Source of the DNA: Gonatopus flavifemur
Lineage: Eukaryota > Arthropoda > Insecta > Hymenoptera > Dryinidae
Reading direction: 5' to 3'
Assembly (NCBI GenBank): GCA_018340375.1
Contig: JAFFJZ010000006.1
Span: 28,650,001 to 28,714,000, forward strand
Length of the DNA: 64,000 bases
This document shows, in pieces, positions 47,757 through 64,000 of this stretch; within the stretch, counting starts at the first letter, position 1; every line of letters starts with the position of its first letter. Under the pieces are notes generated by a model. That model was not told the origin of the DNA and did no database searches. It saw only the letters and a program-made list of their open reading frames with translations. Made by a program: the position numbers and the translations under genes.

Positions 47757-50700
47757 GTTTAGCCTTTGAAACGGTATTTGAACTGTTGTTGGGTCGACAA
47801 CAGTTGTTTTGTCGGCTGGGGAATTATATTCTTCGGAGGTTGAGGATCGATGTCAAGCTTGCGCTTTAGAAAATCGTACCTTTTTTCGCGGCTCATGCGC
47901 AATTTAATTGTCTTCCAATGTACTATAACAAATTAATATTCGATTTATGTTCTAAAATTATCATAGATTTGCTTTTTTTCCCCTCAGGAGAGACGAATTT
48001 CGGTTTGTTCGGATGAAATCAGGTTAAATGATATATTTAATAATACACAGGATTTTAATTAGTAACAGATTACTAAAGAAATCTTCGAAGTATTTCTTTT
48101 TTTATATTGGAGAATATTCTCAAAAGGGATTCGAATATTTAATTTTAATTACAGTTCAATTGAGAATTGATCAATTCATGCAGACATCGATTATTAGACA
48201 TTGCTTTTTTCCAATGTTTTTATTTATTAATTCAATATAATGACTATTTAAACATTGCACTTTCATTCGATATTCACTAATACATATTGTGGATTTTAAA
48301 TAAATATATATATATAAAAAAAAAGAAACACATGTCTAAAATTCTAGATTTTTGTGATTGATTTCTACTGTTACTCCGTGTTTAAAGCGATATTCTCTAA
48401 TAGTCTACTGATTTTCCGTTTGAATAGACCCAATATAAATATGCGTCGTTGTACAATCTCTTCGATTTCGTGTATTCAACTTGAATAAAAAATAATAATA
48501 AATTGAATACACGTGTATAAAATTCATAACGTTGTTACGAAAATTAAATAACGTAAGGTTTTTAGGTCTATTCTCGTGTATCTGTTGGTACCACACGTAT
48601 CACACTTCTACATTCTAATGGAAACAAATAATAACGAATGTTGACACCACACACTCATGACGTTTTACATAAATTAATAAATACAAATTATACGTAAATG
48701 TATTTCCATGACTCAAATGCTCATTTCTTATTCAAAAATTCAATCACTTTGGTTCTGATTTATAAATATATAAATAAAATTTTACAATAATCAATTGATC
48801 GTCTTTATGATTAATACTGTATACTATTTATATTTATATATGTGTATATTTGGTTGTTTTTTTTTTTTGGAAGAAAATGATATAGCTACTTAAATTTACG
48901 AATTTTCATTGAATTATTTTCAATGACAATGATTTATGTATATATATATATATATATAATATGAATAGGCACTTTCAATGTTATAGCCTTTTATCATATT
49001 TTATTTCTCTGCTTATTGATGATACTTCAACATTTTGTAAATAACAACTTTTGTATCAACATTCAATCGTTTTCAGCTTCAATTTTATCAAGTATACATT
49101 TGATGATTGATAATTGATGTAACATCAGTATCTTATCTGAATGAAGAATTTTGTTTAAACAATATAAAATGAATAAATCCTCGACAACATCAGGACGAAA
49201 ACATAACAGTCAAAGGATTAAATTCCTCCCTTGCGCACAAATATACGAAGAATATAAAACTTTGTTACGCATAAAAAGAATATTTAAGTAACGAACTTTG
49301 TATATTATTTCCATCTCAGACACGTGATATTCTACTCTCCGAGGTATTGATCCATGTACAAAGAATTCTGTTTTCAAAAATGTGAAGCATCATTCAAATA
49401 AATTTTGAACATTATTATTATTTCATGGAATCCTACATTCAAAATACTGTTTACAATGGATAATATCAATGTTAGTCGTTATGTCTTATTACAGTCTTTG
49501 TTTTTATACAATCTAATAACGATATTCATGAATTTGTAATACTTCCATTACATAAAATCCGAAAAATCCAATACAATCATGCACTCATGATCAATGCACT
49601 CGAGTATTACAAATTCAAAGGAGAAATCCTTTTGGTATTGTTATATCATTGCAATCAAACTTGTTTTTTTCTTTTTCACTTCTTTATAAATCTTCATTTC
49701 GAAAATACATTTTTCAAAGATTTTTACGAATTATGCATTAATTGTATGATACACGATTTCAACTTTTAAAAATATTTTTTTCACTACCACCAGATAAAAT
49801 CACTGAAAACAAAAATACATGTATATATATATATATAAAAACAAAACAAACAAACAAAAATACAGTAAAACACGTTACAAAACCAAGTTTCGTAGTTCAA
49901 ATATATATATATTTTTTTTATATTTGTACGGTGGAAATAGTGTTTTTCAAAATTTGATATTTTATTATTCCATCGTTGTCAGGATATGTGCATTTATTGC
50001 TGTTATTGTGCACAATAACTTTGAAAGTTTCTAATCGTATCTCCATCGTAAAAATATAATTCTCTACAGTTCTTTCTAAAAAATCTTATCAAAATATATT
50101 GAAAAAAACAAAGCGTACTAACAATAAATATATATTCGTTTGGTAAATCGTTTGTGTAAAGTTCCACACAGCACAGAACATTTTTTAAACATCTATAGCC
50201 TAGATTCTACTAATACCCATTGAATACTAATTGAGATATTTGAATGATTTTTATTAAATTTCTACGATATAGTATATGTATTGAATTTTTGTTGGATAAT
50301 TTTTCACAATGGATAAATCGTGTGGTGAAATAATAAATGAATAATGATATGATTCAGAGATTTTGATAATTATATTCTGGTGAAAGTATACACGCTTGAC
50401 CAACATTTTCCCAATATTCTATGTACAAGATTCATTTTTGTTGATCAGATTCTCATTATTGAAACCTAAAATTAAATAGTTTCTCCAAAACCAAAAAGTA
50501 ATTAACCTGTCAATTGATAAGAATTGTTATGTCTTCTTGAAAACACGTGACAGCTATTTCGAAGGGAGTAAAGTCTAATGTACCTTAGATGCACATTCTA
50601 TTTTCACCAGATCACCTACAAAACGTTATAAAATCTGAAAGTATTTATACACATGTTTCTTGAAAAAATATTATCGAACGGAGAGAGAAAAAAATCATAT

Positions 50701-51080
50701 CACACTAGTATTATAATTTAAACATATAAATAATATTTGATATGCGTTCAATATTTTTTCAGATGCTTTTTATTTTCTTTTACTGATATTTAAATCAGAA
50801 GTGTGCATCTAGAAAACGTTTGATTCAATTTCTTTATAACTACAAAATACTATAGAGAGAGAGAGAGAGAGAGGATAGACTCGTGTGGAACAAAAAATAA
50901 ACCGAGTATTCTCTACAAACGGAATCCAGCGAGTTGGCACTAAGAAGATAAATACTCTATCATCATCGAGATATATTTTTGTACTGTGTAAATATTTGAA
51001 TATGAATAAACATCTCTGTACTGTGTGAATATCATTTAGATATGATATGGATGCAACTTGAATTTTTGTTGAGTTTGTTT
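47757..51080. other. AT-rich intergenic region
   Basis: Rab 5' sequence at the left. TA runs lie at about 48301-48316 and 48939-48960. A GA run at about 50855-50874 borders a decayed copy of the next gene's last exon (50885-50965). No other gene recognised. Confidence 0.45.
50885..50965 (-). pseudogene. Decayed duplicate of the membrane-protein terminal exon
   Basis: GAATCCAGCGAGTTGGCACTAAGAAGATAAA here (given as two parts, GAATCCAGCGAGTTGGCAC and AAGAAGATAAA) aligns with the same stretch of the true last exon at 51152-51193 at roughly 80% identity. In the shared minus-strand frame it reads YLLSANSLDSV against YLPGANSQDSN, preceded by a stop codon. No acceptor is preserved upstream. Confidence 0.5.
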
Positions 51081-52421
51081 CTATAGCCACGAACAAATAA
51101 ATAGTCCTATTAATATCATACCCAACATGTATACAAAATCCCTTCTAAAGTTAGAATCCTGCGAGTTGGCACCAGGAAGATAAACATTCTGCCATTGTAA
51201 GGACGATAATGGAATAACCACGTGGAGAATATCAGGTATCATAAAGCCCAAATCGCGTACAACCTGAAAAAAACACCTAATTATAAGATGTTACATAAAC
51301 TGGAGAGTAATAGTTCTATTTTTTGAATACGCAGTATTCGTTTTTACGCGGTAATCACTGATATTCTAGACACGAATAGTGAAAACATTTATTCAGCGAT
51401 AAACTTGAAAATCAATGGTTCTCTGATTACGGATCGAATCGAATAATGAATAAAAAACGATTGATCGATGTCTCACAATCCTTGTCTAGAACATTCATGA
51501 TAACTGCGTGAAAACAGATGGTTCGTGTCGAAGTATGGTATTTGGAAACAATCACCTGATGCGCGTATCCTTCTCCTCTCAAAACATTGGTTACGAATTG
51601 ATCCCATCCACCCGCTAAGACATGTAAAATGGCTATACCAGCTATGGTAAATGCTTTTCTACGTGTCACAGGATTCTTAGAATCGGCTAGATGAATGACT
51701 AGAACAGTTGATATTAATTCAGTGATGGAAAAGAACAGCTGATGATACCATTGAGAATAGAAGTCGTCGTTCCAATAGTTGATGTATACCCACCAAGAGT
51801 AATAATGAGAAAAAATGGCAGTAGAAAATAAAGCGACCATGGAATACCTAATTCTGTTGTGAAACGCTAACCATGTCAGATACTTCACTGTTTCATAGAA
51901 GACGACGATTCCAAAAACCACTGTAGTCCATATTTTCAAAACATTCGGAGTTGCATTGAAGTACATGTGTTTATAAGAAGCAATTCCAGATTCGTAAGAT
52001 CCTAAAATTATTATTATTGTAACTATCGGAAAGAAGAGATATCTGAATTATAAATCACTAAAAAAAATTCACCTTTGAATACGGTATCCCAACACGAACA
52101 AGAACAATGTTGTTTATCGATGTCTCTGGAATAATCCTGCCAGAAATAATATAAAAAAGCGATATGCAGAGGTGGAATAGTCAGAGGCGCCAAGATTCCC
52201 ACAGCTTTTGGTCCACATGTCGCAAAATTTGTAAACATAACACGTTTTAATAATTTTAATAGGCCCATGTGTAACAATCCTACGTTTATTATTCCCGTTT
52301 GAATTGGAAGAAAGTTTATGCGACTGAAAGAGAAATTATTCTTATAAGAGGATTCTCGTACATCGATAGAATTTATAGTATCTTACCTAGAAAGTACTGT
52401 CGAAACCACTCCAAAAATAAT
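51081..52421 (-). CDS. Unrecognised multipass membrane protein (5' end not found)
   Basis: Four exons (52421-52387, 52323-52073, 52001-51556, 51263-51081) join in frame for 304 residues to a TAG. I do not recognise the family. About seven hydrophobic stretches are visible, including GILAPLTIPPLHIAFLYYFW, WTTVVFGIVVFYETVKYL, YSMVALFSTAIFSHYYSWW, LFFSITELISTVLVIHLA, AFTIAGIAILHVLAGG, FMIPDILHVVIPL and the C-terminal VYMLGMILIGLFICSWL. Between them are many aromatic residues (WWVYINYWNDDFYSQWYHQ) and an HCSCSCWD cysteine cluster in a loop. The first exon found starts after an acceptor with no in-frame ATG, so one or more upstream exons (beyond 52422) are missing. A decayed copy of the last exon lies 0.1-0.2 kb downstream. 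Reality of the gene is well supported by phase-consistent splice sites. Confidence 0.8.
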
Positions 52422-57797
<5,376 letters not shown>

Positions 57798-60521
57798 GTA
57801 ATATTAAAAATTATGTAATAACCTTGGATCTTTATTAAATTTAATCCCAGTTTTGTTTGACCTACATCATTGATTCATCGAAGCATGCCAATGTTGGGAT
57901 CGTTAACAATCAATTATCAGCTATCGAGCTAGAGTTTATATCGTTCAATCACATTACTTTCAAATAAATCGGTCAATGCGCAATGTTTGAAACCCGATGT
58001 TAGTATCCCCAAATGGAATTTTTCTTTGTTTCTTTTATAAAACTCGAAGCAACATGAAATACAATGAATTTTTTTGTTTTCTAGGCCTCATAAAACGCGT
58101 ATAAAAGTTAGAGGCAGTGACCATCCAATCCTATTTTCATTATTCACTCATTACAGAATTATTCCGTGGCATTTAATGAATTCTGTTTCATCAAATGAGC
58201 TATCAGGATGGGTTTTGGTGGTCCAAAATGCCGAGATTCACAAGCTTGCTTTAAGCTACTAGACAGTGGAGAGAGAAAAAATTCCATTTATATAAAGAAG
58301 AAAAGCTTCTCTGACATCTTCTCAGTGGCAAATCCTCCATCGTGTACAAGTGTGTAGAGTGCATCAATGTGCCACACAACAGAGTAGTATCTTTTTGGAC
58401 AAACACGACCTCTCTGTGAAACTGCTAACTCTACATATTTGTCATTTGCAAAATAACATTCAATGCACTTGATATACATATACATATATATATATATATA
58501 TAAATATATATATACATAAACGAAAGATGAGTAAAAAGACGTAAAGTAAAAAGATGAAAAGCAGTGGTAGATGATAATTTCCTTCTTTTTTTTTTGAAAA
58601 ATTTTGTATTCTGGTCATGATTTATTTGACGTGTGCAGTTTAAAAATGCATATCTTTCACTTCGATAGACAAATACGATTGTATGATTGCACATCGAACG
58701 TACAAATGAGTTTAATTTTTAAATGGTATATTGTGTTCCTTGGTAATTCAATCATGGTAGTAAATGATGCTTACACATCAAACAAATTAATAATGAATTG
58801 TATTAACAACCTCAACGTTATTCACTGGCCATATTTCCTCAGTTGGATAAACTGGGTAATTGAATAGCTTTGTATTTTCAATGCAGATTCAATATTTGAA
58901 GAGAATAAAATGGGACCTTCGCAATTAAGGGGCTCGGTAATTCATTTAAGAAAGGATATACACATATACATAGATATATATAAATATTCATAAAACACAC
59001 ATACACACGTATCATACATACAAACATACATACGATACATATAATATCACAAGACGTCGTCGCCTTTTGGCATTTTATATACGTACAGAGTATTGCAGAA
59101 TTATTTTATCACATTTGTTCTATTCATTTCATTTCTTTGAGCACACAATTTTTTGCGTGTAGTAAGTTTGCTAAATATATGGTGCGACAGCCAACGTTCA
59201 ATATCACTTTTCTACGTATGAATTGATAGAAAATCTAAAAATATGATCCGTAATTTCGAAATACTCTGTACGCACACGCTTATTCTTGCGGTAGAACAAA
59301 TAAATGTTCAGAAAGAATGTTTTTCTAGCATTAAAGATCTAGTAGAAGTATTTTAGATATTTCTCTGTGTATGATATATACATTATACGAATTTATGCCT
59401 CGTGATGTTTTTGATAATACTTTTGTCGTCACAATTTTTTGTGTCAATTCAAATTTTTTAAATTGAAAAAAAAAATATATATATATATCGTAATGATCAC
59501 ATTGTTACATTTTTTTTTTGTGTATTTAAAAGATGCAATGAGAATAAAAATTTTAGTGGCCGACTGATAATTTATATATGCTCTATATTACGTTGAAAAA
59601 TCATACAAAAATAAAACAGTACAAATCAAAATAACAATGTGTGTGTGTGTGTGTCCCATTGAATTGCATATATGTATATTTCTGTATTGATTTTACATCC
59701 GATATTTTTTTATTCAAGAAAATGCCAAAAAGCGATACAGTTCATCGAACGGGCTATTTGTTTTTCTTTTTGTTTTTTTTTGTGTGTTTTTTTAACAAAT
59801 TCAGACAGACGAGTCGTATTTTTTTCTCTTCTCTGTTCGGTAATATACCTTTACTCAAACACGTTCCAATAAAAATATTTTCTAATGTACTATATTCGAC
59901 GGATCGAAGGAGAAGAAAATTCCAATTTAATTTTTATTTTAATGGAATTTATTTGTATGAAGCAGTGCATTTCATCGAAGCATAAAACCATGTACAAACG
60001 GAACAAGGGAAATCGAATTTTCAAAAGAATCTTCAGAGCGAATATGAAATTCGTATATATTTTTTTTTTTCCAATTGGATGTTTAATTACTCGGTAGGAC
60101 TTGCTTTTTATAAATTTTTTGAACAATGAAAGTTTTCAGCCTTGCGGAGTAATTATATTGAATATTATTATTATTATTATTATTATTATCATCATTACGT
60201 TATGTTATATTTGATAAATAACAATATATTATCTATTAATCCTGCTTGCGTTTATTTTTTTACACTGCCTTTGATTCAAAGACAAATTTGATTTGGGTGT
60301 TGAGTTTTCAAAATCAGTTAATTTTGGGGTATGATTTTGCAGTGCAAAATTGTAAGTAAATTCATTCGGTAGGAACTCTAGTTTTTCTTTGTGGAATATA
60401 ATTAGAGATACAAGCGATAAGAAAAAAAGTTGTCAAATGTATTACAATAATTATATAAATCATTTTATTTGATACATTTTGGAATTTTGTAAATCTATCT
60501 TTAAGATTATACAATAAAATA
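57798..60521. other. Region between convergent drk and RPB5 genes
   Basis: AT-rich with TA (about 58484-58512), GT (59639-59653) and ATT (60160-60189) microsatellites. Holds the drk 3' UTR and, at the right end, that of RPB5. No gene or RNA recognised. Confidence 0.45.
60464..60469 (-). terminator. Candidate polyadenylation signal of RPB5
   Basis: Minus-strand AATAAA 53 nt beyond the RPB5 stop codon. Use is inferred from position. Confidence 0.4.
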
Positions 60522-61252
<731 letters not shown>

Positions 61253-61389
61253 CTAATTAATTAAAGATGACGTTGAATTATTTTTTGAACAGTTTACAAC
61301 TTTATTTAAGAAATACAGTTTGTTGTTATTCCCGGAATCAGGATTGTATTGTTGTGAATGTGAACATAGAACACAGAGATATTAGAAAA

Positions 61390-61581
61390 CATGCTGGAGT
61401 GCGCACTCCCTAGAAAACTATCGTCAGAGAGAAGCCATTGACGAGAGAAAGACGAGGCTAACAAAAATAGTATCTTCGCTAAAAACATATTGATGATTTC
61501 CACAATGTTTGTAGCGATGGTAGTAGTTGAATAGGTAACGCCATCTCTCTCTGACTCTGAATGAGTGCGCACCTCAGTATA
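61390..61581. repeat. Copy of the TA-flanked MITE family of 8918-9166
   Basis: CATGCTGGAGTGCGCACTCC at the left and GAGTGCGCACCTCAGTATAT at the right, with the inner TCTCTCTCTGACTC/GTCAGAGAGA pair. More diverged than the copies near 9 kb. Confidence 0.65.
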
Positions 61582-61590
61582 TTATAGAGC

Positions 61591-61812
61591 TTAAGGGCAT
61601 TCATCAGAGGCAAAGTTACTAGATCTCTCCCCCCAGTTTTCTCAACGATTAATGAATATAATCGATTTTAATGAGCAGGTGCATCTTCTTAGCATATCAA
61701 AGAAAGTGCAGCTACTCTTTATTTTCCATTTTATTTGTTCGTTTCTGAGAAAACTGGGGGGGGGCGATTTTGGAATCTAGTAACTTTTTGGGAAGGTAGT
61801 GAATGCCGTTAA
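61591..61812. repeat. TTAA-bounded foldback MITE (inverted copy of 753-976)
   Basis: TTAAGGGCATTCATCAGAGG through CTAGTAACTTTTTGGGAAGG and GTGAATGCCGTTAA. It is nearly the exact reverse complement of 753-976 and shares its right TTAA with the next element. Confidence 0.8.
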
Positions 61813-61873
61813 GGGGATACCAGTGTTACCATCTGAGCACGTTGGTTAAAAAAGGACACGCCTATCCACTTGA
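61809..61873. repeat. Truncated TTAA element
   Basis: TTAAGGGGATACCAGTGTTACC..GAGCACGTT matches the left end of 1189-1911, followed by TTGGTTAAAAAAGGACAC, as in the left part of 6844-7655. Only 65 bp remain, and it runs straight into the next element through TTGA. Confidence 0.6.
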
Positions 61874-62207
61874 GAGGATACCAGCGCACAGGTGGCTCCA
61901 TCTGGCGGCATTTTTGTTTTGACCAAAATACTCGAAATTGGACTTATAAGAAGGTCTAAAATTTCTAGGGATGAATCTTCAAAGGTTAATCTAGGTCCAT
62001 ACATTTCGAACAAAAATTTTCTTTCCTCAGTCGGTAAAAAAAATGTTTTCTTTGAAATTCAAAATTTTGGCTCTCTACAGACCTAGATTAACCTTTGAAG
62101 ATTTATCCATAAAAATTTTAGACCTTTTTATCAGTCCAGTTTCGAGTATTTCGGTCAGAACAAAAATGCCACCAGTTGGAGCCACCTATGCGTTGGTATT
62201 CTTTTAA
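61870..62207. repeat. TTAA foldback element with GAGGATACCAGCG ends
   Basis: TTGAGAGGATACCAGCG..GGTGGCTCCATCTGG at the left pairs with CCAGTTGGAGCCACC..GGTATTCTTTTAA at the right. Inner arms ACCTAGATTAACCTTTGAAG and AGGTTAATCTAGGT are also complementary. It shares TTAA 62204-62207 with the next element. Confidence 0.75.
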
Positions 62208-62597
62208 GGGGATTTCAGCGATCCCCGCTGATGCAACCCGTCATACAAAATTACCGACTGAGTAAACATTTTCTCGGCAAAAATACTCTGAACTGGATTC
62301 ATGAAGAAGGGTGAAATTTTCAGGAATCAAGCTTCAATCCTTGATCTACTGCTGTACATCGTCCAAATTTCGAATTTCACAGAAACATTTTTTCCTCAGT
62401 TGGTAATATAAATTTGCTTTTCGAAATTCAAAATTTGGGCGATGTACAGCAGTAGATCAAGGATTGAAGATTGATTCCTGAAAATTTCACCCTTCTTCAT
62501 GAATCCAGTTCAGAGTATTTTTGCCGAGACAATGTTTACTCAGTCGGTAATTTTGTATGACGGGTTGCATCAGCGGGGATCGCTGGTGTCCCCTTAA
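62204..62597. repeat. Complete TTAA foldback element, near-perfect hairpin
   Basis: TTAAGGGGATTTCAGCGATC and GATCGCTGGTGTCCCCTTAA bound a palindrome almost 190 bp per arm, with GATGCAACCCG/CGGGTTGCATC and CTTGATCTACTGCTGTACAT pairing inside. High arm identity suggests it is young. A truncated relative lies at 4125-4266. Confidence 0.85.
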
Positions 62598-62883
62598 TGA
62601 TTAGCATAGAAGGGCCAAGCACTAGAATTTACGTATTTGGGAGGGTAAGCGGAATTAGAAAGAGAGGGTTGTATGCGACAACTCCGACTGCGCCGTCAAT
62701 GGTTGACCGCTAGGAATATTTAGTGTTTCCACTAAAAATTACCAGTTTTTAGCCAATAACAAGTAATCGCGCATCTCTTGTACCATCAAAAAGAGAGGGA
62801 CAGAGAGAAAAGAGAGGGAGGGTATTTGCAACTCGGATCTCTTTTTTCTTCTAATGACGTCATGCATGACAGTCGCTAGCATG

Positions 62884-62966
62884 GGTAGGGCACTACAATC
62901 CAGAACGTTCATTATCCAGAAAGTGCAAAATCCCGAGTGCCAATATCCAGAATGGGCAAAATCCCC
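62884..62966. repeat. Solo left arm of the Mutator-like MITE
   Basis: GGTAGGGCACTACAATCCAG and onward matches 8035-8116 almost base for base, then stops abruptly. The second arm and target duplication are missing. Confidence 0.75.
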
Positions 62967-63008
62967 ATGTATAGATTTTAGTTCGTGGACTCCTCAAGAA
63001 GATTCCCT

Positions 63009-63117
63009 CTCAGACAGCACAACGTGCCACTGGAACGTTTATGGAAGGTTTATAAAACGTAGGAGAGGTCTTCAGAACGTTTAGAAAACGTCCCAGAGAC
63101 ACATTGTGCTGTTAGGG
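63009..63117. repeat. CCC-ended element with GAACGTTT core
   Basis: Ends CTCAGACAGCACAACGTG and ACATTGTGCTGTTAGGG, flanked by CT on both sides. The core repeats GAACGTTTA..AAAACGT. Confidence 0.7.
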
Positions 63118-63150
63118 CTATCAGTTTCATCGTTTGTACCTCCTTGCTTT

Positions 63151-63577
63151 CCCATACAGCAACGAGAGGTCTTTTGAACGTTCAGAAAACGTGCTTAGTT
63201 ACACTGAGAACGTGCAAATAACGTCTCAGGATGTTCTAAGGACGTCACATGTATATGTCCCAGGTACATGCAAATTTCCCGGTTAGTTCTATTTATGTGC
63301 ACCGTACGACGGCCTGGGAACATGTTCCATAAAGGTTTCCATAAGGTTTTGCGAAGCTGCGCACATCTTTTTAAAAGTTAGTTTTTATGAAAGTACGCTG
63401 AGCAAACATTATGAGAACGTTACGTAGTAAATGGAGAGAACGTGTTCAGAACGTATTCAGCGGTATTTAAAGTGCAGGTGCTCTAAACGTTTCGAAAACC
63501 TACTCCTCGAAAACCGGAACATGCAGAACCAAGTGTATGTTTTCAGAAGGTTCAGAGAACTTTCTGTGCTGTCTGGG
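63151..63577. repeat. CCC-ended element with AGAACGT core, longer form
   Basis: Ends CCCATACAGCAACGAG and CTGTGCTGTCTGGG, flanked by TT on both sides. The 427-bp body contains many degenerate AGAACGTT/GAAAACGT units in both orientations. Confidence 0.65.
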
Positions 63578-63802
63578 TTTAGTAGTTAGGAGCCTAAAAA
63601 GACCTAAAAAACATAATTTCATGAGCTTAAAAAATCATACATGATTGCCCCTGACTGGGGCAACTTTCCCATATATAGATTCTCATTTACGGATCTCCCA
63701 AGAAGATTCCTCATCAATTTCATCGTTTGTACCTCCATGGTTTAGAAGTTCGGAGCTGAGAACTATCGAAAAACCATGAGTTTCCAATTTTAAACATCAT
63801 AC

Positions 63803-63917
63803 CCCGCATAGCACAAATGTCTCAGTAATATCACCAGGAGATTCTGACAATATTACAATGTGTCCAGAATGTTGTAGAATATTCTGAAGATATTACTGAG
63901 AATTAGTGCTATCTGGG
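63803..63917. repeat. CCC-ended element with AATATT core
   Basis: Ends CCCGCATAGCACAAATGTCTC and GAGAATTAGTGCTATCTGGG (the first quoted one base over its paired part is CCCGCATAGCACAAATGTC). AC flanks both sides. Core: TCAGTAATAT/ATATTACTGA arms and repeated GACAATATTAC-like words. Confidence 0.7.
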
Positions 63918-64000
63918 ACAGCATCGCCCCTGTCTAGGGCATCTTTTCCATGTTTGGATTGTGGTTGAGGGGGCTCCCAAGAAATCCAAAAGTGGAGGGA

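Noticed and set aside
59641..60126. Open frames rich in Phe/Lys
   Set aside because: Low-complexity AT-rich translation with no recognisable domain.

Overview
The window is a stretch of animal nuclear DNA, most likely from an insect. It is AT-rich without obvious CpG loss. Its genes carry short GT-AG introns, and several products match insect orthologues (drk/Grb2, cindr/CD2AP, Rab19, SkpA, Hmgs). I cannot fix the order from sequence alone; a hymenopteran or another holometabolous insect would fit.

I reconstructed eleven protein genes, exon by exon, by checking splice sites and reading frame. In order they are: Skp1 (-, 5.4-6.0 kb), Rab19 (+, 11.4-14.8), HMG-CoA synthase (-, 19.3-20.7, one uninterrupted ORF), CCT7 chaperonin eta (-, 22.7-24.8), adenylate kinase 1 (+, 28.9-29.7), a secreted C-type lectin (+, 30.1-31.2, with a possible alternative membrane-anchored 3' exon to 31.5), the three-SH3 adaptor cindr/CD2AP/CIN85 (-, 35.2-39.2), a second Rab GTPase ending CSC (-, 44.3-47.8), an unrecognised multipass membrane protein (-, 51.1-52.4, 5' end not found), drk/Grb2 (+, 54.0-57.8) and RNA polymerase subunit RPB5 (-, 60.5-61.2). 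They are mostly unrelated housekeeping and signalling genes, and I see no operon-like logic. cindr and drk are both SH3 adaptors of receptor tyrosine kinase signalling, but nothing here shows that their proximity matters.

The rest is intergenic and intronic DNA rich in short non-autonomous inverted-repeat elements, densest at 0-3.3 kb, 6.6-10.8 kb and 61.4-64 kb. No transposase ORF is present. Four main groups can be separated. (1) Foldback elements whose ends read CCCTGG.., CCCAGACAGC.. or CCCGAGTC.., usually flanked by a 2-bp direct repeat of no fixed sequence. Their cores are built of degenerate short-period copies of a motif private to each element. (2) Foldback elements bounded by TTAA, several joined head to tail and sharing one TTAA (753-2118 and 61591-62597). 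(3) Classical-looking MITEs: one with a perfect 9-bp target duplication (Mutator-like), one with a perfect 8-bp duplication and CAG ends (hAT-like), and some with TA flanks. (4) A small family with 3-bp duplications. Group 1 is the best candidate here for something not well described.

No rRNA gene, tRNA gene or CRISPR array was recognised. Gene boundaries outside coding sequence (UTRs, promoters) are mostly not visible.
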